Origin: Pseudomonas sp. MYb327
GTDB lineage: Bacteria; Pseudomonadota; Gammaproteobacteria; Pseudomonadales; Pseudomonadaceae
Reading direction: 5' to 3'
Assembly (NCBI RefSeq): GCF_040438925.1
Contig: NZ_CP159258.1
Span: forward strand, 2,680,001 to 2,744,000
DNA: 64,000 bases
The notes below the pieces were generated by a model. The model was not told the DNA's origin and did not search any database. It worked only from the letters and a program-made list of their open reading frames with translations. This document shows, in pieces, positions 1 to 8,775 of this stretch. Position numbers and translations under genes: made by a program. How positions within the stretch are numbered: position 1 is the stretch's first letter; the number at the start of each line of letters is the position of its first letter.

Positions 1-80
1 TCGCGGCCAATGTCGAATCTCTGTAACGCTGTGGGGAAAAGGTATTGCGCCGGACATCAACGCCTGATAGATGACTTATC

Positions 81-98
81 GGGTATCGCTCGATACCC
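81..98. promoter_or_regulatory. Perfect inverted repeat upstream of the MocR gene
   Basis: GGGTATCG-CT-CGATACCC forms an 8+8 bp perfect palindrome with a 2-base centre, 62 bp before the regulator start codon. Its place suits an autoregulatory operator. It could instead be the terminator hairpin of a gene lying left of the window, because it is followed by TTCC but no long T run. Confidence 0.4.
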
Positions 99-159
99 TT
101 CCGTCTCCGTAACCTGACAGTCTCCAGGTCAATTCCCTTCTCTCCCACACGAGCATGTC

Positions 160-1665
160 ATGAAATCCCCCGCAGGTTTGCTGCTGTCGGCTATCGAGCT
201 GGACCGTGCCAGTGCCATTCCCCTTTACCGCCAACTGTATCTGCAGATTCGCAAACAGATACTCAACGGACGAATCCAGGGGGGCGTGCGTCTGCCGTCG
301 ACCCGGACCTTGAGCAACGAGTTGGGGTTGTCGCGGATCACCATTCTCAATGCGTTCGATCAGCTCATTGCCGAAGGATTCCTGGCCTCGCGCACGGGCG
401 CCGGTACGTATGTCGGCACGGAGTGGGAAAGCCGGGGTAGCGAGGACGAGCAACCGCGCCAGCCACCGCGCCTGTCTGACCTGAGCCAGTCGATGCTGTC
501 GCTGCGCAGCGATCATTTTCGCGGGGTGTCCTATGCCGACTGGGACCCCGCGACCCCGACGTCCTTTTTGCCCAGCCACAGCACCTATGACGCCTTCCCG
601 CAGGCGATCTGGCGGCGCCTGATGAACCGTTACCTGCTCAAACCCACCAAGGCCATTCTGGGTTATGGCGAGTTGCAGGGCTTGCAGGTGTTTCGCACCG
701 CGATTGCCGAGTACGTCTTCGATGCACGTGGCATCGACTGCGATGCAGGGCAAGTGGTGATCGTTTCCGGCGCGCAGCAGGCGTTCAATCTGTTGGGCAT
801 GCTGCTGCTCAATCCGCAGGACAGTGTCTGGATGGAGGACCCGGGGCACATCGCCGCGCGCATTGCGTTGCAGGCTCAGGGGGCGCAGGTGGTTGCGTTG
901 CGTATCGATGATCAGGGGATCGATGTCCAGCAAGGGCTGGCCGAGTGCCCGGATGCCCGCCTGGTGTTTTGCACGCCTTCGCGCCAGCATCCGTTGGGTG
1001 TCACCTTGAGTTATGCGCGGCGCCAGGCGCTCATCGACTGGGCGGCGCAGCAGCAAAGCTGGATCATCGAGGACGATTGCGACAGTGAGTTTCGTTACAG
1101 TGGCCGCCTCCTCCCGGCGCTGTATGCCATGGATCAGATGGCGCGGGTGATCTACGTCGGCACGTTCAGCAAAGTCCTCTTCCCCTCGCTGAGACTGGGT
1201 TATGTGATTCTGCCGCAAGCGCTGGTCGAGCCCTTCTGCACCCTGCGCGCGGTCATGGATCGCAGCCCGCCTACCCTGCTTCAGGCAACAACGGCAGACT
1301 TCATGGGCGAAGGCCACTTCCTCGGGCATATCCGCCGCATGCGTGCGCTGTACAAGGCGCGCCAGCAGGCCTTGATCGAACAGTTTGAAAAGCAGATTGG
1401 CAGCTTTTTCAGGATCTCCCCGACGGAGGCTGGCATGCACTTAATCGCCTGGCTGCCCCCCGAATTCAGTGACACTGACCTCGCCCGACAACTGGCCCAA
1501 CACAACATCCACACCTACGCCTTGAGCGACTACCGCATCAAACATGTCCTGCCGCCGGCGCTGTTGATCGGCTTTGCCGGCACGCCTGAAAACCAGGCCA
1601 GGGAGCGCGTCGAGGCGCTGGCCCAGGCGTTGCGCACATTGGGATATCTGCCATCGACCACTTGA
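160..1665 (+). CDS. MocR/PdxR-type transcriptional regulator (GntR HTH fused to aminotransferase fold)
   Basis: This 501-residue protein has a winged helix at about residues 20-85 (LYRQLYLQIRKQIL, then LPSTRTLSNELGLSR), a linker, and a fold-type-I aminotransferase domain from about 125 to the end. SGAQQAFNLLG, EDDCDSEFRY and GTFSK (PLP lysine near K338) are visible, so PLP binding is probably kept. MocR proteins sense PLP or a PLP-reactive amino compound and control the neighbouring gene, often activating it. Here the next genes on the same strand are a TIM-barrel isomerase-like protein and an MFS carrier about 110 bp away, the likely targets. The length is normal for the family. The ligand cannot be told from sequence. 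Confidence 0.9.
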   Translation: MKSPAGLLLSAIELDRASAIPLYRQLYLQIRKQILNGRIQGGVRLPSTRTLSNELGLSRITILNAFDQLIAEGFLASRTGAGTYVGTEWESRGSEDEQPRQPPRLSDLSQSMLSLRSDHFRGVSYADWDPATPTSFLPSHSTYDAFPQAIWRRLMNRYLLKPTKAILGYGELQGLQVFRTAIAEYVFDARGIDCDAGQVVIVSGAQQAFNLLGMLLLNPQDSVWMEDPGHIAARIALQAQGAQVVALRIDDQGIDVQQGLAECPDARLVFCTPSRQHPLGVTLSYARRQALIDWAAQQQSWIIEDDCDSEFRYSGRLLPALYAMDQMARVIYVGTFSKVLFPSLRLGYVILPQALVEPFCTLRAVMDRSPPTLLQATTADFMGEGHFLGHIRRMRALYKARQQALIEQFEKQIGSFFRISPTEAGMHLIAWLPPEFSDTDLARQLAQHNIHTYALSDYRIKHVLPPALLIGFAGTPENQARERVEALAQALRTLGYLPSTT

Positions 1666-1685
1666 GCGAGGCAAGTGGTCTTATC
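1656..1685 (+). terminator. Hairpin at the end of the MocR gene
   Basis: GACCACTT pairs with AAGTGGTC around a 9-base loop. It straddles the stop codon and is followed by TTATC. The stem is strong enough for a weak terminator, but there is no long U tract. Confidence 0.4.
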
Positions 1686-1698
1686 AATTAACTGATAA
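1681..1698. promoter_or_regulatory. TTATCA-N6-TGATAA palindrome, candidate MocR operator
   Basis: An AT-rich 6+6 bp inverted repeat lies in the short gap between the regulator and the isomerase-like gene, about 80 bp before that start codon. That is where a MocR activator or repressor site would be expected. The assignment is positional only. Confidence 0.35.
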
Positions 1699-1776
1699 TG
1701 GATCTATCGAGAGTTCCTGACTGGCGCGATAAAGGTTGCGCCGGTAGACCCGGTGTCTGAACCAGGAACGACTCTA

Positions 1777-2847
1777 ATGAACAATAAGATCCAGGAACGA
1801 TTCAACGCCTTGCTGAGCCACAAAGTGGTCGAACACGGGGATGTTCCCGTGCTGACGGAGGCACTGGCCCGGCGGCTGCTTGAGCGTCTCGGGCAATTGC
1901 GCCTGTTTGCCCACGCCTACCCGCTACTGACCAACCTCACCCACGGTCGTGTCACCCCGGCCGACCTGCTGGACTTCGCCTATCGCCACGAACTGCAAGG
2001 CCTGAGCCTGCACTTGCTCGACGGCGAAGAAAACAGCCTCAGCCAGATGTCATCCGCGCAGCTCCAGGCGTTTGCCGCCAAGGCCAAAGCGCTGGGGCTG
2101 GATGTGCACCTGGAAATCAGCAGCACGCTGAAAAAGGATGTCGATCAGGTGATCGCCATCGCCCTCGTCCTGGGCGTGCGCAACATCCGTGTTTACTCCC
2201 GTTACGAGGGCACGCTGTCGCGGGTCATGGACGTGATCGAGACCGACCTGCATTACCTTGCGCAACAGGCCGACGCACACGATCTGAATTTCGATTTCGA
2301 GCAGCATGAAGAACTCAAGAGCGGGGAAATTGCGCAACTGCTCAACCGCCTCAACCACCCTCGCCTGCATGCCCTGTTCGACTTCGGCAACATGATCAAC
2401 GCCTGCGAACAGCCCCTGCAGGCCCTGCGCAACCTGGCACCGCACATCCGCCAGACGCACATGAAAGGTGTGCGCATCGTCCCCGAGCAAAACGGTTTCG
2501 GCCATTACGGCGTATTGCAAGGCAGCGACGAGGACGATTTACCCAGCGCTCGCATGCTGTTCGAGCTGTTGATGCTGGGCGAATCAAGTCCGCAAGTGAT
2601 CGCGTTCATTCTCGAACAGGAAAACCACTACGTTGCCCCGGCCTTCCGCCAGAGCCTTGAGGCTGCTGACCCCTTCATTGCTTACCGGGAGATGAGCGAC
2701 ACGCCGCTTCCGAACGGCTACTCGCTGGAACAAATGCTGGCCGATGAACACCGCTGGGCGAACAACCAGGTCGCCTATGTCCGCAGCCTGCTGGCCGAGT
2801 TTCGCACCTTGGCGGAACTGACCCTGGCCAACCCTTCCAACGCCTGA
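1777..2847 (+). CDS. Sugar phosphate isomerase/epimerase-like TIM-barrel protein
   Basis: The ATG at 1777 has AGGAA eight bases upstream, so it is preferred over an in-frame GTG at 1753; the product is 356 residues. It matches the xylose-isomerase-like (AP endonuclease 2) TIM-barrel family: the expected metal ligands appear in order as Glu in FDFEQHEEL, Asp in ALFDFGN, His in QTHMKG and Glu in FILEQEN. Such enzymes isomerise or epimerise sugars, inositols or keto acids in the cytoplasm. An MFS gene follows 33 bp on, which suggests an operon that imports and converts one substrate under the upstream MocR protein. The substrate is unknown. Confidence 0.8.
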   Translation: MNNKIQERFNALLSHKVVEHGDVPVLTEALARRLLERLGQLRLFAHAYPLLTNLTHGRVTPADLLDFAYRHELQGLSLHLLDGEENSLSQMSSAQLQAFAAKAKALGLDVHLEISSTLKKDVDQVIAIALVLGVRNIRVYSRYEGTLSRVMDVIETDLHYLAQQADAHDLNFDFEQHEELKSGEIAQLLNRLNHPRLHALFDFGNMINACEQPLQALRNLAPHIRQTHMKGVRIVPEQNGFGHYGVLQGSDEDDLPSARMLFELLMLGESSPQVIAFILEQENHYVAPAFRQSLEAADPFIAYREMSDTPLPNGYSLEQMLADEHRWANNQVAYVRSLLAEFRTLAELTLANPSNA

Positions 2848-2880
2848 TCCTGACGACCCGATTACGCCCGGAGAACAATA

Positions 2881-4146
2881 ATGACAATTCAAAACAAGGC
2901 CAAATGGCTCAGATTCCTGATCCTCATCCTCGGTGGCGGCACCATCTACAAGCTGGCGAACCTGAAGGACGCCTTCTATGTCCCCATGCAGGAATTCATG
3001 GGCTTGAGCCACACAGAAATCGGCATGCTGCTGAGCGCCAACGCGATCATCGCGACCGCACTGTTTGTGCTTGGCGGCCTGCTCGCCGATCGCTACGACA
3101 CACGCAAACTGATCCCCCTCGGCCTGATCGGAACCGGTGGCCTGGGGTTGTACCTGGCGACCTTCCCGCCCTTCAGCAGTTTGCTGATCGTGTTCAGTCT
3201 GTTGGCCGTCTGTGCCGACTGCCTGTTCTGGCCATCGCTGCTCAAAGCCATCCGCAACCTGGGTGACGATCAAGAGCAAGGCCGGCTGTTCGGTCTGCTC
3301 GAAGGCGGTCGTGGTGTGGTGGATACACTGGTGGCCTTTTCCGCCCTGGGCGTGTTCGTTGCCATGGGGTCGGGCGAAACCGGCCTGAAGTCGGCGATCC
3401 TGTTCTACTCGGTCATCGACATTCTGGCCGGCACCCTGACCTGGTTCCTGCTCAAGGGCGGCAACACTCAGTCGGCGGCCAAACCGAAGAACGGTCTGGC
3501 GAACCTGATGGAAGCGATAAAGGTGCCGGGTATCTGGCTGGTCAGCCTCAACGTGTTCATGGTCTACATCGTCTACTGCGGCCTGACCTATTTCATTCCT
3601 TACCTCAAGGAAATGTACGGGCTGCCCGTGGCATTGGTGGGCGCCTACGGCATCATCAACCAGTACTTCCTGAAGATCCTCGGCGGGCCTGCCGGCGGTT
3701 TCATCGCTGACAAGCAATTCAAGAGCACCAGCCGCTACCTGAAGTGGGCATTCCTGGCGCTGTTGCCGCTGATGGGCGTGATCATGCTGATTCCGAAAAG
3801 CCCGGGCTTCATCTATGCGGGCATGGCCGCCACCCTGTCCTTCGCCCTGATCGTGTTCTCCATGCGCGGCGTGTTCTGGGCCCCCATGGGTGAAGTCGGC
3901 ATTCCCCAGCACATCACTGGCTCGGCCTTCGGCATCGGGTGCCTGATCGGCTATGCACCGGGCATGTTCGCCTACGTCATCTATGGCGCGATCCTCGACC
4001 ACTTCCCCGGTGAACAGGGTTACAACTATGTCTTCACCTTGATGAGCCTACTGGCCATTGCGGGCTTCATGGTGTCCAGCCTGCTCTATCAAGCGGTGCG
4101 CAAAAAATCCATGGCCACGGGCGGGATGAGCGCGGCCCAAGCCTGA
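2881..4146 (+). CDS. MFS transporter
   Basis: This 421-residue inner-membrane protein has about 12 hydrophobic segments and the loop motif GGLLADRYDTRK (MFS motif A) near residue 65. GGAGAA six bases before the ATG supports the start. It resembles carriers of the GlpT/anion-symporter type in general layout, but no substrate signature was recognised. It lies 33 bp behind the TIM-barrel gene and probably shares its transcript, so it likely imports that enzyme's substrate. Confidence 0.85.
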   Translation: MTIQNKAKWLRFLILILGGGTIYKLANLKDAFYVPMQEFMGLSHTEIGMLLSANAIIATALFVLGGLLADRYDTRKLIPLGLIGTGGLGLYLATFPPFSSLLIVFSLLAVCADCLFWPSLLKAIRNLGDDQEQGRLFGLLEGGRGVVDTLVAFSALGVFVAMGSGETGLKSAILFYSVIDILAGTLTWFLLKGGNTQSAAKPKNGLANLMEAIKVPGIWLVSLNVFMVYIVYCGLTYFIPYLKEMYGLPVALVGAYGIINQYFLKILGGPAGGFIADKQFKSTSRYLKWAFLALLPLMGVIMLIPKSPGFIYAGMAATLSFALIVFSMRGVFWAPMGEVGIPQHITGSAFGIGCLIGYAPGMFAYVIYGAILDHFPGEQGYNYVFTLMSLLAIAGFMVSSLLYQAVRKKSMATGGMSAAQA

Positions 4147-4167
4147 TCATCGCCATTGACTCCAAGA

Positions 4168-4197
4168 GGAGGAATCGTCTAACACGCCGATTCCTCC
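4168..4197 (+). terminator. 10-bp hairpin after the MFS gene
   Basis: GGAGGAATCG pairs perfectly with CGATTCCTCC around a 10-base loop, 22 bp after the MFS stop and between convergent genes. There is no T run, so it may be a stabilising or Rho-associated hairpin rather than a classic terminator. Confidence 0.45.
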
Positions 4198-4266
4198 CGC
4201 TGACCACGGCCGTACGCAATAGAGATCAGGTGACGCCCGAGTGATCATTGTCTCCAAACAAGCTCA

Positions 4267-5544
4267 TCAGGCGCAGATCACTTTCCACAACTGGTCCAGT
4301 TTCGTGGTGTAACTCTGACTCATCATCTCCCGCCGCATCCCCCAATCTGGCTTACTCGGCACACTCGCAGCCCGCAACGTTCCCCTTCCCCACCGCCCAT
4401 TAATCTGATCCAACACCGCCATGACGCGAGTGGCCTCGGTTGGCTGCGAGATGGCGAATAGATCATCGGTGTACTCACCTGGCTGACACAGGTTCAGTAG
4501 CAACACTTCCGCTTTGCTGTAAGCGAAACCGGGGCGGAACACTCGATCAAGCGCATCGACAGCAACCTTGGTCAGCAGACGCACATCATCAGTCGGATAC
4601 GGCAAGTCCACCACCACACCATTGGCGTATTTCGCTTCCTCGGGATTGAACATTCCGGTTCGGATACTCACCCTGACCTTCTTGCACAGAGAACCCTGAG
4701 CCCTGAGCTTTTCCGAAGCGCGCATCATGTAGGTAGCTACGGCCTCCTTGATCGGATGAAGCTCCTTCAGCCTCCTACCGAACATTCGGCTACAGCAAAT
4801 CTCCTGCTTCGGCGGGTCTGGCTCGTCCAGTTCCAGGCAAGGCGTACCGGCCAGCTCCCGAGCCGTCTTCTCGATCACCACGCTGAAGTGTTTGCGCAGC
4901 GACCAGGCATCCGCCTTGGCCAAGTCCATCGCTGCCTTGATGCCCAGCGTATTCAGGTGGACCTTCATGCGCCTGCCCACGCCCCACACTTCACCCACAT
5001 CGGTGTTGCGTAGCACCCAGTCACGCTTAACCGGATCGCATATATTCACGACGCCGCCAGTCTGAGCCTGCAACCGCTTAGCCGTATGGTTCGCCAGCTT
5101 GGCCAGGGTCTTGGTGGGGGCAATACCAACGCCGACCGGAATGCCCGTGCACCGCAATACCCGACTGCGAATCTGTCGGCCGAGTACGTCCAGCCCTTCG
5201 ATCCCTGTCAAGTCGGCAAAAGCCTCATCAATGCTATACACCTCGACCGCGGGCACCATCGACTCGATCAGCGTCATCACCCGCTCGCTCATATCGCCAT
5301 ACAGGGCATAGTTCGAAGAAAACGGAACGATGCCGTGCTGCTTGAGCTTGTGCCTGATCTGGAAGTACGGCTCGCCCATTTTCACGAAAGGCTTTGCGTC
5401 GTAGCTGCGTGCGATGACGCAGCCATCGTTGTTCGAGAGAACGACGATCGGAACCTTGGCCAGGTCCGGGCGGAACACCCGCTCGCAACTGGCGTAGAAG
5501 CTGTTGCAATCGATCAGAGCAAAAACTGGCGTGGGCTTAGACAT
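4267..5544 (-). CDS. umuC: Y-family DNA polymerase V catalytic subunit UmuC
   Basis: UmuC is the error-prone translesion polymerase of Pol V, active with UmuD' and RecA. The 425-residue product shows the Y-family signatures: DCNSFYASCERVF (metal-binding Asp and steric-gate region) at the N terminus, NNDGCVIARS, and YSIDEAFADLTG with the catalytic Asp-Glu near residue 105. A C-terminal extension of the UmuC-specific type ends near TTKLDQLW. Its ATG lies eight bases inside the end of umuD, so the two are translationally coupled. It is expected to be induced by DNA damage through the LexA site before umuD. Confidence 0.96.
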   Translation of the reverse strand: MSKPTPVFALIDCNSFYASCERVFRPDLAKVPIVVLSNNDGCVIARSYDAKPFVKMGEPYFQIRHKLKQHGIVPFSSNYALYGDMSERVMTLIESMVPAVEVYSIDEAFADLTGIEGLDVLGRQIRSRVLRCTGIPVGVGIAPTKTLAKLANHTAKRLQAQTGGVVNICDPVKRDWVLRNTDVGEVWGVGRRMKVHLNTLGIKAAMDLAKADAWSLRKHFSVVIEKTARELAGTPCLELDEPDPPKQEICCSRMFGRRLKELHPIKEAVATYMMRASEKLRAQGSLCKKVRVSIRTGMFNPEEAKYANGVVVDLPYPTDDVRLLTKVAVDALDRVFRPGFAYSKAEVLLLNLCQPGEYTDDLFAISQPTEATRVMAVLDQINGRWGRGTLRAASVPSKPDWGMRREMMSQSYTTKLDQLWKVICA

Positions 5545-5962
5545 GGCTGCGCACGCTGCCGGTGATTACACCCCAGATCGATAGCTCATCACTCTCCAAC
5601 ACATAGCGCGGCGGGTATTTCGGGTTTTCCGACATCAGGATCACCTCCTTGCCGCGAATGCACAGACGCTTGCACACCGGATCGTTGTTCAACAACGCCA
5701 CGACAATATGGCCGTGGGCCGGCTCGAGCGAACGGTCCACCACCGCCAAATCGCCCTCGAATATTCCTGCGCCCTGCATGCTCTCTCCGATGATCGACAC
5801 CAGGTAAACGTGGGGGGCGCGGATGTTCAGCACCTCATCCAGTGAGATATGCGCCTCGATGTGGTCCGCTGCCGGCGAGGGGAAACCTGCCGGAACCTGG
5901 AACAGGCAGAACGGTAGTTTCCGGCCGCCTTGGGCGATGGGGCCTAAGATTGAAAAGCTCAT
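5537..5962 (-). CDS. umuD: UmuD, RecA-assisted self-cleaving Pol V subunit
   Basis: The 141-residue product matches full-length UmuD of the S24/LexA peptidase family. The self-cleavage site is probably Ala25-Gly26 (PAGFPSP); the catalytic serine is in IGESMQGAG (S61) and the lysine in VCKRL (K98). On the RecA filament it clips itself to UmuD', which joins UmuC in Pol V. It is the first gene of the operon. Its ATG is 18 bp downstream of a good LexA box. Confidence 0.96.
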   Translation of the reverse strand: MSFSILGPIAQGGRKLPFCLFQVPAGFPSPAADHIEAHISLDEVLNIRAPHVYLVSIIGESMQGAGIFEGDLAVVDRSLEPAHGHIVVALLNNDPVCKRLCIRGKEVILMSENPKYPPRYVLESDELSIWGVITGSVRSHV

Positions 5963-5980
5963 GACGCACGACTTCCGATA

Positions 5981-5996
5981 CTGTACGAATATACAG
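5981..5996 (-). promoter_or_regulatory. LexA (SOS) box before umuDC
   Basis: CTG-TACGAATATA-CAG fits the gammaproteobacterial LexA consensus CTG-N10-CAG with an AT-rich core. It ends 18 bp before the umuD start, where LexA would block the promoter until RecA triggers its cleavage. Confidence 0.9.
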
Positions 5997-6213
5997 TTAA
6001 CTTTCTGAATGGCTTGCGGTCAATTTTTTTGTAGGAAAATTCGGATAGGCGGATGAGTTATCTGCGGGAGACTTTCGCAGTAGCACTACTACGCTGTGAA
6101 CTACCTGTCAAAAATCCGCTGTGCCCTGACAAAAAAGAGCTTTTGTTAACGTTTTAACGATCTCTGCGTAATTGAACCGCGAACTACGCATGATTTTGAA
6201 TTTATGATTTAAC

Positions 6214-6237
6214 TAGATAGTTAGCTATCTATATAAT
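6214..6237 (+). promoter_or_regulatory. Promoter of gcd with overlapping palindrome
   Basis: A perfect TATAAT -10 element (6232-6237) lies 29 bp before the gcd ATG. Immediately upstream is an inverted repeat, TAGATAG-TTAG-CTATCTA (6214-6231), sitting in the -10/-35 spacer, a place where a bound repressor would exclude polymerase. The intergenic region 5963-6266 is clearly AT-richer than its surroundings and holds no other gene that I can see. Confidence 0.5.
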
Positions 6238-6266
6238 GCCTACGTCATTTCAACGGGACATTTAAC

Positions 6267-8672
6267 GTGAAGCAGAGTCAACGCCTCTCGGGCATATCAA
6301 AATTCATTCTGGTCGGGCTGGGCGTGATCATCGCCCTCCTCGGCTTGGCACTTGCTGCTGGTGGCATGAAATTGGTCAGCCTGGGAGGGTCTTGGTACTT
6401 CCTCGTGGGTGGGCTGGTGATGGCCGTTTCCGGCCTGCTGATCGCTCGCTTCAAAACAGCCGGTGCGTGGTTGTTCGCTGCGTTTCTGGTGAGCACGGCG
6501 ATCTGGACTGTGAGTGATGCCGGGCTGGTTTTCTGGCCGGTATTCTCGCGCCTGTTCATGTTCAGCGCCGTTGGACTGGCGGTCACGCTGGTCTACCCGC
6601 TGCTCAAGCGTGCCAATGGGGGCGTCCCGGGTCGCGGTGCCTATGGCATCGCTGCTGTATTGGCGATTGCGCTGGCGGTGGCCGCTGGCAACATGTTTGT
6701 CGCGCACCCGACGGTCGCCGCCACGGGCACTGGCCCGGGCCTGACGCCCGTCGAGCCAGCCAACGCGCAAAAGGATTGGGCTCACTACGGTAATACCGAA
6801 GGCGGTAGCCGCTTTGCTGCGCTGGATCAGATCAACCGCAATAACGTCGATAAGTTGAAGGTAGCGTGGACGTACCACACCGGTGACGTCGCCGAGAGCG
6901 ATGGCAATGGCGCCGAAGACCAGCTCACCCCGCTGCAAATCGGCAACAAGGTGTTCATCTGCACCCCGCACAACAACCTGATCGCACTGGATGCCGACAC
7001 CGGTAAGGAGCTCTGGAAAAACGCGATCAACGCGAAGTCGAAAGTCTGGCAGCGTTGCCGTGGCATGGCTTATTTCGATGCCGCAAAGACCATCGCTCAG
7101 CCAAGCAACTCGACCATCATCGAGGCCAAACCTGCCCCGGCAGCCAATTGCCAGCGCCGCTTGCTGACCAACACCATTGACGCCCGCCTTATCGCGGTCG
7201 ATGCCGACACCGGTGAGTTCTGCCAGGGGTTCGGCAACAACGGACAGGTTGACCTGAAGGCAGGCCTGGGTGATGTTCCGGACAGCTATTATCAGTTGTC
7301 TTCCGCACCGCTGATGGCGGGCACCACCGTGGTAGTCGGCGGGCGCGTGGCCGACAACGTGCAAACTGACATGCCGGGCGGCGTGATCCGTGGGTTCGAT
7401 GTGATCACCGGCGCCATGCGCTGGGCATTCGATCCGGGCAACCCGCAGGATCGCAAAGCGCCAGCCGACGGCAGCACTTATGCGCGCAGCACGCCGAACA
7501 GCTGGGCGCCGATGTCCTACGACCCGGCGACCAACACGGTGTTCCTGCCGATGGGCAGTTCTTCCACCGACATCTATGGTGTCGAGCGCAGCAAACTCGA
7601 TCACACCTACGGCGCTTCGATCCTGGCGCTGGACGCCACCAGCGGTGAAGAGCGCTGGGTGTTCCAGACCGTGCACAACGATCTCTGGGACTTCGACCTG
7701 CCGATGCAGCCGAGCCTGATCGACTTCACCAAGGACGGCAAAACCGTACCGGCGCTGGTCATCGGCACCAAGGCTGGACAGATCTACGTGCTCGATCGTG
7801 CCACTGGCAAACCGCTGACCGACGTTAAAGAAGTACCCGTCAAAGCCGCAAACATCCCCAACGAACCGTACTCCCCAACCCAGCCGAAATCGGTGGGCAT
7901 GCCGCAGATCGGTGCTCAGCACCTGACCGAATCCGACATGTGGGGTGCAACCCCGTACGACCAGTTGTTGTGCCGTATCGATTTCAAATCGATGCGTTAC
8001 GACGGCTTGTACACTGCGCCGGGCATGGACAAATCGCTGAGTTTCCCGGGCTCGCTGGGCGGCATGAACTGGGGCAGCATCTCCACTGACCCGGTGCACG
8101 GTTTCATCTTCGTCAACGACATGCGTCTGGGTCTGTGGATTCAGATGATCCCGTCGCAGAACAAAGGCCAGGCCACTTCTGGTGGCGAAGCATTGAACAC
8201 TGGCATGGGTGCCGTTCCACTCAAGGGCACGCCTTACGCGGTGAACAAAAACCGCTTCCTGTCGGTGGCTGGCATTCCTTGCCAGGCACCACCGTTCGGC
8301 ACGCTGACTGCCATCGACATGAAGACGCAAAAAGTCGCCTGGCAAGTTCCGGTCGGCACCGTTGAAGACACCGGTCCCCTGGGTATCCGCATGCACCTGC
8401 CGATCAAGATTGGTCTGCCGACCCTTGGCGGCACCCTGTCGACTCAAGGTGGCTTGATCTTTATCGCCGGCACTCAAGACTTCTACCTGCGCGCGTTCAA
8501 CAGCGGCAACGGTGAAGAAGTGTGGAAAGCGCGCCTGCCAGTCGGCAGTCAGGGTGGCCCGATGACGTATGTTTCTCCGAAAACCGGCAAGCAATACATC
8601 GTCATCACCGCTGGCGGTGCTCGTCAGTCGACCGATCGTGGCGACTACGTGATGGCCTACGCCTTGCCGTAA
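6267..8672 (+). CDS. gcd: Membrane-bound PQQ-dependent glucose dehydrogenase
   Basis: This quinoprotein oxidises glucose to gluconolactone in the periplasm and passes electrons to ubiquinone; it acidifies the medium and underlies mineral phosphate solubilisation in pseudomonads. The 801-residue length is normal (about 800). Five hydrophobic segments fill residues 12-145, followed by a PQQ beta-propeller that starts at DWAHYGNTEGGSRFAALDQI and carries the repeated propeller signatures (ALDADTGKELW, LIAVDADTGEF, WDFDLPMQPSLID). No pqq biosynthesis genes are in this window. The OprB porin follows 100 bp later, a common pseudomonad pairing. Confidence 0.96.
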   Translation: MKQSQRLSGISKFILVGLGVIIALLGLALAAGGMKLVSLGGSWYFLVGGLVMAVSGLLIARFKTAGAWLFAAFLVSTAIWTVSDAGLVFWPVFSRLFMFSAVGLAVTLVYPLLKRANGGVPGRGAYGIAAVLAIALAVAAGNMFVAHPTVAATGTGPGLTPVEPANAQKDWAHYGNTEGGSRFAALDQINRNNVDKLKVAWTYHTGDVAESDGNGAEDQLTPLQIGNKVFICTPHNNLIALDADTGKELWKNAINAKSKVWQRCRGMAYFDAAKTIAQPSNSTIIEAKPAPAANCQRRLLTNTIDARLIAVDADTGEFCQGFGNNGQVDLKAGLGDVPDSYYQLSSAPLMAGTTVVVGGRVADNVQTDMPGGVIRGFDVITGAMRWAFDPGNPQDRKAPADGSTYARSTPNSWAPMSYDPATNTVFLPMGSSSTDIYGVERSKLDHTYGASILALDATSGEERWVFQTVHNDLWDFDLPMQPSLIDFTKDGKTVPALVIGTKAGQIYVLDRATGKPLTDVKEVPVKAANIPNEPYSPTQPKSVGMPQIGAQHLTESDMWGATPYDQLLCRIDFKSMRYDGLYTAPGMDKSLSFPGSLGGMNWGSISTDPVHGFIFVNDMRLGLWIQMIPSQNKGQATSGGEALNTGMGAVPLKGTPYAVNKNRFLSVAGIPCQAPPFGTLTAIDMKTQKVAWQVPVGTVEDTGPLGIRMHLPIKIGLPTLGGTLSTQGGLIFIAGTQDFYLRAFNSGNGEEVWKARLPVGSQGGPMTYVSPKTGKQYIVITAGGARQSTDRGDYVMAYALP

Positions 8673-8710
8673 GCCGCTGGGCCCGCCTCACTGGCGGGCA
8701 CTCTCTCTGA

Positions 8711-8734
8711 GCGCGGCACCTGCGGGTGCCGCGC
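8711..8734 (+). terminator. Perfect 10-bp hairpin between gcd and oprB
   Basis: GCGCGGCACC pairs with GGTGCCGCGC around a TGCG loop. It lies 38 bp after gcd and 41 bp before oprB with only a short T stretch after it. It may partly terminate transcripts, or protect the 3' end of gcd mRNA so that the two genes are expressed at different levels. Confidence 0.5.
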
Positions 8735-8775
8735 CGCTTTGCGAAATCATTCAAGATTGCACCAGGAAGATTCAC

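Noticed and set aside
2584..4002. 472-codon minus-strand frame opposite the MFS gene
   Set aside because: Composition is Gln/His/Asp-rich without hydrophobic core, and the real MFS gene on the other strand explains the openness.
6297..8594. 765-codon open frame on the minus strand opposite gcd
   Set aside because: It mirrors the GC-rich codon pattern of gcd, has an Arg/His/Gln-rich composition and no family features, and gcd is unmistakable.
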